Origin: Chiua virens
Taxonomy: Eukaryota; Basidiomycota; Agaricomycetes; Boletales; Boletaceae
NCBI GenBank assembly: GCA_019787685.1
Contig: JAHNUO010000007.1
Location: 992,001 to 1,056,000 of the forward strand
Reading direction: 5' to 3'
DNA length: 64,000 nucleotides
This document shows positions 1-12,116 of the stretch, in pieces (position 1 is the stretch's first letter; every line of letters starts with the position of its first letter). The position numbers and the translations under genes are program-made. Below the pieces are notes generated by a model. That model saw only the letters and a list, made by a program, of their open reading frames with translations. It did no database searches and was not told the DNA's origin.

Positions 1-1067
1 AATGTGGAAGCAAAGGGTACCTCGGCGGACGCGGGGTTGATGAAGGACCTTTCAGAAGCAGCCGCAACGGCCTTCGTAGGTAAATTACCCAAATACTCCA
101 TAGTGACCCTGTCTCATTCATATCCTTAGCTGGGGCTGAGACGGTAAGCAAGCCAAGCTGGCCTTGTGATTTCCCCTTAAGACCTGTTGCTCACTATGCA
201 GAGAACAGTCAAGCTCTGTCATTTTGTACGTTCATGCTCATGATGGCATTAAACCCCAACGTGCAAAAGAAGGCTCAGGCACAAATCGATACTGTGGTTG
301 GCGGGAACAGGTTGCCGACGATGGAAGACCGACCTTTGTTGCCGTACATTGATGCTATTTTCCGGGAGACCCTCAGGTATGCTCCCCCTGCCCCTTTGGG
401 TAAGTGCTACGTACACTACCATATATCCGTGGTATATACATTCATCGACCAGCGGTTCCCCATACTGCCATGGAGGACGATGTGTATGCCGGATTACATA
501 TTCCGAAAGGTGGGTGACTCAGATTCTGCAGAACTTGTGCATTTATGGGTCATTGCAGGGACTCTCGTAATGACCAACCTCTGGTCAGCTTCGTTCACCT
601 TCTGACATCCGGCTGATGCTTATGACCATCCCGTTTATTAGGTTCATGAGCCATAACGAATCCAAGTATCCGAATCCTCATGAATTCATTCCCGAGCGCT
701 TTCTTAATGATGATGGCACACTCAATGATGACAATCTTGAAAATATTGTGTTCGGATTCGGTCGGCGTATTTGCGTCGGTCGGCATTTTGCGGACGCGTC
801 AGTGTGGTCCGTGATCGTCAAGATATTGGCTACGTTCACAGTCGAGAAGGCCAGGGACGAGAATGGGGTGGAGATACCCATAGAACCGAAATACAACAGC
901 GGCGTTGCTATGTGAGTAATGGAATTGAGGTATGCTGGCAGAACGTTTTGCTGATGCGGTTCATGTTTCCAAGTCGGCCACTTCCGTTCCAATGCAGTAT
1001 CGTGCCTCGAACACCGGGGATGAACGCAGAGAAGCTGGAGCAACTCATCGAGGCCAGAGAGGCCTAG
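1..1067 (+). CDS. Cytochrome P450, C-terminal part (5' end outside window)
   Basis: Haem-thiolate monooxygenase, normally an ER-membrane enzyme; substrate unknown. Exons 1-79, 130-143, 204-399, 453-509, 559-583, 642-911 and 974-1067 join in phase. In order the sequence shows the I-helix stretch ending AGAET, the K-helix ExxR motif (ETLR), the PERF-type region (FIPERF) and the haem loop FGFGRRICVGR with the cysteine ligand. The protein ends QLIEAREA. The second visible exon is only 14 nt. The catalytic C-terminal half looks intact, with no frame breaks. The N-terminal membrane anchor lies upstream of the window. The CYP family cannot be assigned by eye. The splice into exon 3 (acceptor at 202-203) is the least certain junction. 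Confidence 0.92.
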
Positions 1068-1543
1068 GGGTCGCGCGCGTTGTCTACCCCCGATCGTGTA
1101 GTTTTTTTTGGCATTGAATTGTACAGCACGAGCGTGTGTGTACACTGTACATCGGGATCTAGCGTGCATATATATGTATGGATACCTTATCTCTGTCGGT
1201 CTCTTTAACCACTTTCCGGTTTGCCATCTGAGCTCTCCCAAAAGATGCATCTCTGAAACATATCCGTGCACCGGCTCAATTCGGAAGTAGTACAGTGGTC
1301 GGACTAGAATGATGGCAGGCCGCACGGGCTCAATCCAAGTTTGCCTAGCATAGTTGAGTGATGCAACAGAAGATACGATGCTCGGGTTTCCATTCTCCTG
1401 TCCCTGGGGGTTTTCAAGCCACTCAGAACTCGCCAACGGGCCGTGGCTGTAAATTAGGGGTTCCAAACAACAACAGGCGCGCGGTCCGATCGGACCTGAA
1501 CCCGCTAGTGATAGTATCATCTTATTCTCCTCTGCGCCGTCAA

Positions 1544-1562
1544 CCCCCCCCCCCCCCCCCCC
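1544..1562. repeat. Poly-C run (19 C)
   Basis: Uninterrupted cytosines seen directly. The true length is doubtful, because such runs are prone to sequencing error. Confidence 0.9.
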
Positions 1563-2394
1563 GGGCGCCTATAATCCGTATATCCACCGGAATCCTCCTA
1601 CCAAGCAGACTGAAGCAGTAGTGTCAGTTCGGCTCCAGGACGTCGATATCCCGTCGGTTTGCACAACGACGAGCCTAGAATTGTAGGTACCTACATCGAC
1701 CGTGTCGGGCCTGTGACGTCGTCTGCCTGCGGCGCCGGAAGATGTGAATGACACGGTTTGATGATCAAATGCGAGTGATGGGTATGCCAGTGCCAATGAT
1801 AATAAAAAAGGTCCTAAAGCATGCTAGTGAGATGACCCAACAACCCCATGACGGGGAGCTTTGCCAGTGCTGGAAGTGCTTGCTGCGGCAAGTTGATCGC
1901 ACCGAGAGGCCAAAGTAGTAGCGCATCTCGTGCTATACTACACTAGTACTACTGATGAAATGGAATCAATTGATCAATAAGGTGAATTCAACGGCAACAG
2001 TTTTGCCACGTAACAAAGAGCGACCACCACTGGCAAGCCTACCCCGGCTGCTATCTGCCAGCGAGTCCCCGGTTCCATTCAGGCGGGTGCGATCCGGGTC
2101 TGTGAAACAAGTCAGTGGCGAGAACATAAAGCACAGGACAGCAAATCGATCTGCATTGAGCTAGACCGTCTGCGCGAAACCAGAGCGTCCCGGGTGGCAA
2201 ATAAGTCCCGCCGAAAGGTATCAGAGCCTGATCACGATTGAACAAGAAATTCAAAGTACGGACATCCCACAAAGCCCGAGAGACCAACACCAGATTGATT
2301 GGCAGAAAGTCGAAAGTGGTCCTACAGGATAGCAAGGTAAGTGACAGACGACCCCTCCGGAACTACCAACACTGGATCCTGGATCCTGGTCCCT

Positions 2395-2416
2395 CACCAC
2401 CACCACCACCACCACC
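2395..2416. repeat. CAC trinucleotide microsatellite
   Basis: Seven tandem CAC units downstream of the DHH1 stop, outside any supported coding exon. Confidence 0.85.
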
Positions 2417-2832
2417 CGACCACACATCCAATCCACAGACACGATCCACCAAGTTCCACGTGATGCACCACCTCAGTCAACAATACAACGAACGGCGACA
2501 ATGGGTAAGGGGAAGGGGAAGTAACGAAAAGAGATATCACGTCGAGTAAGAACGCGCAGAGCAAGGAGCCTATAATATATATGAATGGGTGGAGAACACA
2601 TACACACAATGGGGGAGATAGGATGGTGCGTGAGACCCCAACGATGTTGAAAGGCTGAAAAGGAAAGAAAATGGGATTCCCCTCCCCGGAGTGATGTGGC
2701 AATGGACGACGAATGACAATGACGTAAACCGAGAATGGTGAGACGTGGTTCAAGATAGCGGCGCGCTGCAGATCGGATAACCCCCTCCCCCCTCCTCTCC
2801 AACACGACAACCCATGGCGGACTAGGAGAACT

Positions 2833-4462
2833 TCATCGACCGACAGGGGTTCCGCGATACGGGGCTTGATTGGCATACCCACCACGCGAGGGAGCCGATG
2901 CGTTATTCTGTCTCCCGTTCTGAACCGGCTGAGCAGGCTGAGCAGGCGCTTGCTGTCGTCCCTGCGTTTGTGGTTGCTGTTGTGGCTGAGGCTGCGACTG
3001 TGGTTGGACAAGTGGCTTTTGTGGAGCAGGCGTTGATTCTTCAGTCGCACCAGGTGCGACATACAACCCCTTGTCGATGGTCTGGGGAATAGACTGTATC
3101 TCCGTCCCAAGTTCTTGCTCGATGCGGTATAGGTTGAAACGATCCTCGTACGTGACGAGATTGATGGCGAGACCCAAGTGTCCAAAACGACCCGATCGTC
3201 CAATGCGGTGAAGGTACGTTTCCGAGTTTTTGGGAAAGTCAAAGTTGATGACGACATTCACGGCTTGGATATCAATGCCTCGCGTGAGCAGGTCCGAACA
3301 AACGAGGTTCCTACACACTCCATTACGGAAGTCGTGGAATACGCGATTGCGATGCGATTGGAGCATTTTGGCGTGCGAGTAGAAACAGGAGTAGCCAAGC
3401 TCCGTGACCTTTTTGGCCAATAGCTCGACTCGATTAGTGGAGTTACAGAAGATGATCGATTGGTTAATTTGAAGCTGGAGGGCAGTCAGCGAGGCGAACC
3501 CATTCAATTGAAGCGGTCACACCTTGGAGAATAACGTATTTAGGCAATGCACTTTCTGCCGCTCTTCGACGTAAGCGTAATACTGCGTGACACCACGCAA
3601 AGTGAGTTCCTCCATAAGGTTTATTTCGTATGGAGACTTCATGTGTTTATCCTGCGCACACCGGTGAGGCATCGGTCGGAAAAAAAGTTTGAATGAGCAC
3701 TAACCTTGAAATCCTTTACAATAAGTGGGAAGGTTGCACTGAAGAGCATGACCTGGCGGTCTGTCGGAAGGAAAGAGAGCAATTGCTCCATGACAGGGGT
3801 GAATTCAGGGGAGAGAAGTTTGTCTGCTTCGTCCATGACAAATACGGGACATTCGCTGAGATCGGCGACGTTCTTGCCAGCCAAGTCAAGAATACGGCCG
3901 GGAGTGCCGACAAGCACATGAACCGCCTCTGACAAACGCATGATGTCGTCTTTGAGGGTAGTGCCGCCAGTGGTCACCATGACTTGGACCCCCAAATGTT
4001 TTCCGAGGATTTTACAAACTTGCGAGGTTTGGAGAGCAAGTTCACGGGTGGGGACGAGTAGGAGGGCTTGGATCTTATTCTTGTTGACATCAATTTGCTG
4101 GAGGGAGGGTATGACGAAAGCGGCGGTTTTCCCAGTACCGTTCTTTGCACGAGCGAGAATATCACGTTTGGTGAGGGCAATGGGGATGGCTTCTTCTTGT
4201 ATCGGAGAGGGTTTTTCGAAACCTGCTTCGAAGATGCCCATGAGGAGTTCGCGGCGGAGGAACATGTCTTCGAATTCTGTGCCCTTGGTTGCGGTTACAT
4301 CTTCTGTTTGGGGCCGTAAATCTTTTGGTGGAGGGCGAAGGCCATTCTTCCAGGAAGTGTCGTTGTGGTTGGAAGGGCTGTCAAGAAGTGAGAATTCAAG
4401 AAAAGTGAAGAAACGATTACGACACACGTGTTTGATGATGACGGTCTAGTTGCTTGCGACAT
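2833..4462 (-). CDS. DHH1: DEAD-box RNA helicase of the DDX6/Dhh1 family
   Basis: Cytoplasmic RNA helicase of mRNA decapping, translational repression and P-bodies (known of the family). Exons on the minus strand are 4428-4462, 3705-4377, 3523-3651 and 2833-3474, giving about 492 aa with matching phases. Visible motifs: Q motif around residues 63-72, Walker A AKNGTGKT (89-96), PTRELA, TPGR, DEAD (194-197), SAT (225-227), TRGID (343-347) and [10 protein letters not shown] (368-377). The [14 protein letters not shown] stretch is typical of Dhh1. After the helicase core comes a Gln/Pro-rich tail ending RGTPVGR. The start was chosen because the 35-nt first exon reads [11 protein letters not shown] and splices in phase. 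It is transcribed divergently from the SDR gene. No breaks. Confidence 0.95.
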
Positions 4463-5432
4463 ATCTGGAGTATCGAGACTGGGATGTCAATGTGAGTGTC
4501 GAGCAATAGTGTGGCTAGACGAATCGACCGTAGCGATATGGAAGTGGTGTGATGGAATAGGATAGCTAGTTGAGTTGTTGGTAAATGCTGTCGCGACGAG
4601 CTGAGAGACAGCGTTGGGAAGAGAAAAAGCGTGTTAGACGGGAGGTGTTGATTCAAGTCAGAGTTCAAGAGAAGACCGTCGACGACTTCAAATTCAATGC
4701 TCTTTTTTTCTCACGACACCCCCTCCTGCTATGATTTCAGGCGTTGGCACAGTAAATTATAAACAATGCATCTCCCGGGGAGATGACTCTAATCGTAAAA
4801 ACTGGGGAAGGGTCTTCATTTCAAAAAATAGGTCCTTTACACTTCTTAATTCGCATAGGTCAGACATCCAGCACGTACAAATGGCCAAATTAGCTTACAG
4901 GTCCAGCAAAGGTGGAAGAATGCACGTTACGTGGGGAGAATGATTCGGATTTCGGACGTGATTTCAATGTCACTGCTGCTCTATCCCATCTTTCGCGTGA
5001 GTCTGATGTTCGATCATGATCGAAAGCCAAGACACTACTGTACTATTACTACCAGGATGTCACAACCTTACGCTTGCTGGCATGGTATATAAGATCTAGC
5101 AACATGTCGCCAGCGTCCGATTCCTGATTGGCACAAGGTATCGATTAGACGAACGTATGTGAGATAGTAACGAGTCTTCACATGTTAGATCTGCCTTGTC
5201 GGTGTTGGAGAGCATGCATCGAAGGATATCCAAAAACAGAACAAACGAACGCCTATTCGCTGTTGTCGAGAAGCATTTGTCACTAACCCCATGATCCATA
5301 CAGCAGTTCTCAAGTAGCCCCTTCTTTTTCGACCCCCTCTTGTTCATTGTTGCTATAACAAGCAAAGGCCCCAGTTCTATCGATCGTCACATTACGCGTG
5401 GTTGTGTTGTATCCCCCGGACTCCCTTGAAAG
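4463..5432. promoter_or_regulatory. Divergent intergenic region between DHH1 and the SDR gene
   Basis: 970 bp between two divergent start codons must hold both promoters and 5' UTRs. I recognise no specific binding site. CT-rich tracts just upstream of each start are typical fungal promoter composition. Confidence 0.5.
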
Positions 5433-6605
5433 ATGGCGCCAGCGCCCACATCCAGAGACAACCTCACAAGTCGCATCCTCCCTCAGATGGTGCTCTCCGA
5501 GGGATCGAGTCCACTTACCCGTCCTCGCTCCCCTCCACCTGGTCTTTCCCCCTCTGAACGTGCTGCATCGCGTTTTAAGGTCCAAGGGAACGCGATTGGT
5601 AAGTCAAGTGCTGTGTTTTCGTCGAGACAAAATCAACGAATTCGATGTGTTGATCGCCTGCATCGTCGGCTAATACATTCCTCCCGGACAGTGACAGGCG
5701 GATGCGGGAATCTCGGGTTGGTCGTCGCGCGCGCGCTCCTCGAACATGGTGCAACCGGCATCTCTCTCTGGGACATCCACCCGAACAGCACCGATCCCAT
5801 GGTGCGGGAACTCGTTGACTGTTTCCCTTCTGCCAAGGTCGTCGTCAAAGCGGTCGACGTGAGGGATGAAGAGTGCATCCGAGAAACCGTTACGCAGACC
5901 GTTTCGGAGCTGGGCAGTGTTGACATGTTGTTGTGTTTCGCGGGCGTGGTGGCGTGTACACACGCGCTCGAGGTGACCCTCGACGAGTGGAAGCGGACGC
6001 TCGACATCAACACAACCGGGAGCTGGCTGTGCGCACAGGCTGTCGCAAAGTGAGTAGGACACACAAAGTTCTTTGATGACCAAGCCTGAGAAATTGATGA
6101 TCATGATCCGTCGACCCACAATTTTGACGGGCTCACCCTACCGTTTGTTCACAAAGAGAGATGGTAAAACAACAAACCGGTGGCAGCATCGTCTTCACAG
6201 CTTCGATCTCTGCACACAGCGTTAACTTCCCACAGCCACAAGTGTCGTACAATGTGTCCAAAGGTGCGCTGCTGCAGCTGAAAAATTCGCTTGCGGCCGA
6301 GTGGGCGCGGTACGGCATTCGGGTAAACAGTATTAGCCCTGGGTACATGGACACGGTCTTGAACCATGGCTCCGGCCTCGAGGAGGCAAGACAGATATGG
6401 GCTTCACGTAACCCCATGGGCCGTATGGGCGATCCAGCAGAGCTGACTGGGACCGTCGTGTTATTGTGCAGTCGTGCGGGAAGGTACATCAATGGTGCCG
6501 ATATCGTTATTGATGGTGAGCCTTAATGCTACTCGGACTTGATGCGCACCAGAAGCATGCTGAACACATTTGTGCTACCTAACAGGGGGAGGATCTGTTT
6601 TCTAG
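5433..6605 (+). CDS. Short-chain dehydrogenase/reductase (polyol/sorbose reductase-like)
   Basis: NAD(P)-dependent oxidoreductase with a Rossmann fold, probably cytosolic. Exons 5433-5598, 5692-6049, 6157-6515 and 6586-6605 give 300 aa; the last exon adds only six codons and the stop. Cofactor loop VTGGCGNLG lies around residues 56-64. The catalytic serine region TASIS is near 191-193, and the YxxxK pair is Tyr206/Lys210 (YNVSK). NSISPGYMDT follows, typical of classical SDRs. An N-terminal extension of about 55 residues precedes the fold. The usual NAG motif reads CFAG. Overall form resembles fungal sorbose/L-xylulose reductases and mannitol dehydrogenases, but the substrate is an inference from general resemblance only. 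Confidence 0.9.
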
Positions 6606-7993
6606 TTATCCAGAACATCCCTACGAAAACATACCAGAATAGAAAACATACTGAGAAATTGTGTGAGAACTACAAAAGAGGGGTCCTTGATTTTGGATGG
6701 GCCTGCGTGTGCACCCCGTAATCCAAAGGACATAAAAACGCGCTGTTACCGCACTTGAGACTGGTGCACCTTATACGTTGTCACCTGGCGGGTGAGAAGC
6801 ACACCAGTTGCATCAACGAGTGGTCTAGATGCACGCTGTAAACATGTAATTTTCATCCACATGGCAACAGTACCAGAAGCATTTTTCATTTAAATATTTG
6901 CCTCAGAATCTTTTTTCTCGTCTTCGGTTGACCTTGAACTTCCAGGCGAGAAGATCATTTTTGTTTTTTTCGAGGCCGAGCTTGTGAGAAAGGGGTTACT
7001 TATCAGTGAGCCGGTATTATTTCGGTGGCGTAAAGGTGTGCAGAGGCTTCTCCCCGGCATCTGAAGAAGTGTGCGTAGCCCGGCGGAGGTAGGAACTTTT
7101 GAAATTGTCAGTGGAACGATGTGGCCAACGAGTCTGACTTGTGGACAGAGGCGTGGCACCAGTTTTGCCGGTCCTGCTAATGTTTCTGGTTGACATTGTC
7201 GAACCTTTGGCATGCCAGTGGGATCCAATCTCGGAGCACACGCAGTGCTGCAAGGAGAAAAAGCGGGACAAGCAAAGAGAGTATCTCTGAAAATCATCAT
7301 TTTGATGAAGTGGACATACTAGGCATGTAGTTTATGATTACCCGGCTACAGCGAACTCGAAGCCTGGCGGAGTCAGCGGCCATAGCGGCGCCCGCCGATC
7401 CGAAAATAAACCTAATGATCACATAAGGCCTCGACTTTCAGGTCAAACACCATGGCCCGGTTGATCTGACCGGGAATCAGGGTGGTCAACAACCCAGAGG
7501 TCAGTTGCGTTTGGCGTGGCACGACTGAAAAAGGTACACATGTACAGGGTCTATGATAACATGCACGACAGTCTGCGAAAAAATTGGGGCCAACGCGTTT
7601 ATATTTGCATTGCCGACCGGCTGTCGGTGATGCGTTCTGTCACTCTGACCAAATTCGCGGAGATAAGGTAACGTTGGTGCCGAGGAAAACTCTGCCACTC
7701 GATTCAGAGCCTATTCATATTATTACTTCACAATGGGAACACGCCCTGGCTGAAGGGAAGATACGTTTTTTGACGCCATTCCTGCCCTGTTTTCCTAAAA
7801 GCAACGTGAGGGTCTTGATAGCGTTCTTCCCCATTCACTTTGTGCTGACCCAAAAGTTTCCCCGATAGGTCGCTTCGGAAACCTCACTCTTCATCAATTT
7901 TTGGACACTGGCGTTCAGGCCTACGATTCATTCCTTTTCATTCACACTCATTTTTCAGGACGTTCTTTTCGAAGCCATCGCCGTTCCACCAAT
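6606..7993. other. Intergenic, no gene recognised
   Basis: Contains a 136-codon minus-strand open frame (6890-7300) with no recognisable motif and a competing overlapping frame, which I do not call. The last 100 bp are CT-rich and probably promoter/5' UTR of the next gene. Confidence 0.5.
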
Positions 7994-9290
7994 ATGTTTA
8001 CACCCCCTCCCTCGCCACTTCCTCCTGTCCGGCCAGTGTCTCCCAGCGGACAGGGACAGTGATGCCTTGGACGTGATCCAGACAGGGAATTGCCCTATAG
8101 AAGATACCCCCAGTTCATCGTCAAAAAAGCAAACGTTCTACCGCTCGATTCGATGGACTATTGTCATTGTTCCCGTCACTTTAATAATACTCGCTACATT
8201 CACCCGCTTTTTGGCACACCCTGTCGTCTTTGACCTACTTTCAACGGGTAGTGATCACGGTCAGATTACATGGACGAAAGTGGCTGATTGGTCACTACAC
8301 GAGCCTCACAAAGCTGCGAACCATCGACTAGTCAAGAAATCACCGTCGGCGCGTGTTGCGGCACGCAATACAGCGACGCCTGCCCCGACGGTTCCTTCAA
8401 ATCCTGTCCTACCCACACCCTTCCCTCAACCCTTTGATACGACGCTCTCCACTAACTTTTCCACCAATGCATGCTACGACTTTTTCTTGAATATGACACA
8501 AGTAGACGCGTTCCGTTCCTGTCGACCGTTTTCATTGTTGATCACCACCTCACATGCGTTTCTACTGGTGATTTTCTTTTTCTTCTCTTTCTTGGGAAGA
8601 CAAATGATGTTTTTGGGACTGGACAGGCTCAAAGAGACATCAACTTGATAAATACGGATGTTTGGGGCACGTGCAATACGGTAACTTCGCAAGCGCAATG
8701 CGACGCCAACATGTCCTGGTTTGCATCGTCGTTGCAAGCGTCGTGCCAAGTGGACCTTTCGAACCAGGTGGCGACGGCTGTGACGACTCTCAACGGTAAT
8801 TAGCCATTGATTAATAGCCATTCGTGTCTAACCAGGCATTGCATATGTGTCACACTGGACTGCAGCCTTGAATGCGTATGACTTGATGCGGAATGTCGCC
8901 TGCCAAGTGGATCCAGCGACGAACTCATATTGCTATGTGGAAGCTGTTGCCAACGCCGACCCATCGAGTTACTGGTTTTATCAATTACCGCTGGGCCTAC
9001 CACTTGGACCAAACATCACGCAAAATGCGTGTAATGAATGCACCAAGGATCTAATGGCGTCGTACGCCTCAGCACTTAATAGTACTGATGGGGCGCGTTT
9101 GGACGGCCTCGCGGACAGGTACAACGCAGCCGTCGATACGCTGAATGGCGTATGTGGGGCGGCATACGCTAAAACGGCACAGATAGCGGAATCGAACGCC
9201 GCCTGGGTAACTGCAGACCTGCCAAGAGCGAGTTCGTTGATGGCACTGTGTATACTGGTGATGGTCGCAGGGGCATTGTGCGACAGCTGA
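7994..9290 (+). CDS. DUF7729-type membrane/cell-surface protein, start uncertain
   Basis: Unknown function. Well-supported exons end at 8567, then 8627-8795 and 8836-9290, with good phases. An N-terminal hydrophobic segment (from IRWTIVIVPV to FTRFLAHP) could be a signal anchor. A Cys-rich luminal/extracellular domain follows (motifs CRPFSLL, WGTC, QASCQVDL, CNECTKDL). A hydrophobic C-terminus (SSLMALCILVMVAGALC) suggests a GPI signal or second membrane segment. The likely start, ATG at 7994 (MFTPPPSPLPP), is not in frame with the body, which is open from about 8040 without an ATG. Either a 1-nt indel near 8036-8060 or an unseen intron links them. Family assignment is from recalled similarity. 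Confidence 0.7.
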
Positions 9291-10191
9291 TGGTCATATT
9301 TCCGCGGTCAGGGTGCAGTGTGGGACGCTGATATCTAGTTCTCGGAATGGTTAAAGGAGTCTCCTGGGATGATCCATGGTTTTTGTTTTGGGGTTCATTT
9401 TGGGTATCTTTACTCGAACGTTACTTCAGCCTTCCTAATGCTGTCTCACTGGGTTCGTGTATCCATCGTTCTTTCGGGCATCTTCACAGGGCGCGAGCGT
9501 ATTCGTGTCTTGTTGTTTGTAGTCTACGCTGGTTTACAATTCTAGGTTGTCCATGATACCCCAGGATGTTCAGGTTCAAACGTCAGTATTGGTACATACA
9601 GGTACTCGGCCACCTGTCAACTGGGCCTGCGTTGACTCCCGGTATACCCCATATATGGTACTTCATCGAACACCAGGCACAATAGGGAAAGGTCCGAGAT
9701 CGATGAGATGGGACGGGAGCTGCGCATTCCGCATTCCCGTGATATGTTGGCTGGCCGAGTGAAACAGAGTGAAACAGAACGCAGGGCACAAGTTATATTT
9801 AAATTTGAATCCATTTCCCAGAGACCACATTGTATCCCTCTGCTCTTCCACCATCCCTGTTATTCCGAGCTGCATGTCATCGTCGAGTACCATCTCCCCA
9901 CACTCATGTCCGTCGCCACTGACAGATGATAGTGATGCTGATGGGTCATGGCAATGCGTTTTTGCCAAAAAGGGGTAGGAAAATATAGTACGTAAACCGT
10001 AGGAGCTTTCGCAGGGGCGCTTGGTACAACCTGTGCCGCAAGTCCCCTCATCAACGAGCAGGTCCCGTCGATCATCTTAACGTTGATTATCTTCCAAAAC
10101 GTCGACCACGGTTAGCAAACGACCCAAGCATCGGACCCATTAACGTCCGCGTACTTGCATTCACGTTGACGACGACGACCACTGTCGTATC
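9291..10191. other. Intergenic, nothing recognised
   Basis: 900 bp between two genes on the same strand; only short open frames. The final 60 bp upstream of 10192 are probably the next gene's 5' UTR. Confidence 0.5.
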
Positions 10192-11440
10192 ATGCCTCGC
10201 CTACGCGTGCTCGCTGGTCCAACTGCCGAAGATCTAGTGCCTATCACAGACATCGTCAATACAGGACAGGCTTATCGGATTCATTCTCAGCATTTTGAGG
10301 GCAAGATTGCGGTTTATGTGAAGAATTTTGTGGATCCGACCGGTCAACGATTAACGAGCGAGTATTTCGAGAGGGAGGATAGAAAGGGGATCACTTGGAG
10401 TATTCAGATTCAAGGTAATGCACCATGTTATCCAAAATCACCTTATGCTCATCATGCCTTGTGCACAGGCCGGTTCTTGCAACCACATTTAACGGACGAT
10501 ATATTGTTTGGAAATATTTTTGAGAAGCGGTTAAAGCTCCCTTGGGGCTCAGGTGCAGCCCTTAAATTTATGCAGTGAGTGGTCTAGTTTTTGGTGATGT
10601 GGTTTCAAACTCATGTCTACTGGCGTTCGTCAAAAAGTTTCATTGATCCTACCTTGGAGCACAATCTCACTTGTTGCAAACCATGGGCACTGTCACCCTT
10701 GATCGCGACGATGCCTCACTTTGCGCACGAGCGGATTGATGACTTAGACGGGCTACAACAATGTGACATTACCCGATTTCCTCCCCCTGCATCTATATCC
10801 GACGACACATCCCAGTTGTGGATGACATCGACGGGCACCACTCGGCAATCTCAGTCTTGCGCTGCGACGCCTCCTTCGTTCTCCCGTACCTCATTCTCCA
10901 CCGCGTGGTCCTCGAGTTCAGATACGTCGCACGGCTCTTCACAGTCGTCGCTACGGGACAACGTCAATTACACCCTGAGAAGGTCCCTCGAGAGAGCACA
11001 CCTTCGATGGAGGGGGACCAAGCGCGATATGGCCTTTCGGACGCCTGGCGAACGCAGGTCCTTTTTTAGTAATGCCCAACATCGTCGAGACGTCGTTTTG
11101 GGTCCTCGGGTTAGTGTCCTTTTGCGACGTTGTGATCCATTGAATGAACTGACAACGTACGTATATTCAGGATCTTATCACGACAGACTTTTGCTATGGC
11201 TACCTCGAGTTCAGTCCGACGTTGGGGTTGCGCCTTCCGGGGGGTATCTCCTTCGACCTGGTGAGATACTGGGACAAGCATCCTGTACGGTTTATCTGCT
11301 GTGAGCGCGGGAAACCATCGTCGGGCGAGGACGGTGTGGACCCGGTAGGCCAAGTTTTCTGGTGCGTGTCATTCGAGGAGGGTGACGATGACGACGAGGA
11401 AGTGTCGGGGGTACCCGCGAGCGAGAGCATACATATGTGA
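10192..11440 (+). CDS. DUF1769 family protein of unknown function
   Basis: Exons 10192-10414, 10469-10574, 10638-11109 and 11171-11440 give 356 aa. The family is recognised from GRFLQPHLTDDILFGN, LPWGSGAALKF, IDPTLE with CKPWALSPLIATMPH, TTDFCYGYLEF, LRLPGGISFDL and the near-terminal PVRFICCERG. A low-complexity Ser/Thr-rich insert lies in the middle of exon 3. The C-terminus is acidic (EEGDDDDEE). Intron 1 (54 bp) is a multiple of three and has no stop, so retention would keep the frame. No transmembrane segment or catalytic motif is evident. Function is unknown in this family as far as I know. Confidence 0.88.
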
Positions 11441-12116
11441 TCCACATTTTTGGAACCTAATAGTGACTTAGTATTAACTGTAACTTAATACTTTGTACCA
11501 TGTGTTTGTGCTATTTGGTTTTGGACTCGTCATTGGTTATACATATACCCTGTTTATGTCGTACATATTTCGTTGCCTTTGACTTCAAGGACTCGAGCTT
11601 GGTCTGCAGACATTTTCTTGATTTTTGTGCAGCTAGTGTCTCTGATCCTATCATGAGATATATATTGACATGCGAACCTACTTCTGGTTTATTCCCATCA
11701 AGTACTCAGAACCGATGTGAATGTAGCTTCAATTATGAGAATCTGTCTTTTATGTATTGAAGACACCAAAAGCTCAGTGCTCGCGCTCCGATATTGTGAT
11801 CCTGACTATCCCTCTACTCTGTACCCACTACGTTAAAGTCATGCGCACATGATATCGATTCTGAGTCCCTGGTAGCGTCAGGGGGTTGTTTCTCCTGGGT
11901 GACACGGAATTCTACAGACATTGACTGTGTGACTATGTCCTGTATTTTCCGACAAACTACACGGTTCATTGCCAACGCAACTTGAAGTGGCCCAACTTGC
12001 AAGTGACATAGGGACCATATTTCCGTTTTAGGATTATTACGTCGTGTTTCTTAGGCCACGATCCTGAGTTTGAGCTTGTCAATGATTCTCCTGTTTTCGA
12101 CTCTACACAACCTATT
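11441..12116. other. Intergenic, nothing recognised
   Basis: AT-richer spacer between the DUF1769 gene and ATG11 on the same strand; presumably terminator of the first and promoter of the second. Confidence 0.5.

Larger units (their letters stand above)
1068..2832. other. Intergenic, no gene recognised
   Basis: Lies between the P450 stop and the DHH1 stop, so it holds the 3' regions of two convergent genes. Open frames here are short or antisense shadows. It contains a 19-base C run and a CAC repeat, listed separately. Confidence 0.6.

Noticed and set aside
678..1520. 280-codon minus-strand ORF
   Set aside because: Antisense to P450 exons with haem motif; no domain, includes intron sequence.
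2394..3257. 287-codon minus-strand ORF
   Set aside because: Overlaps DHH1 exon 4 in another frame and runs into a CAC repeat; low-complexity shadow.
6890..7300. 136-codon minus-strand ORF
   Set aside because: No motif, overlapping alternative frame, no intron logic.
8036..8113. Intron joining the 7994 ATG to the DUF7729 body
   Set aside because: Only GTCTCC or GTGTCT donors are available, or the product stops at once; no convincing splice pair.
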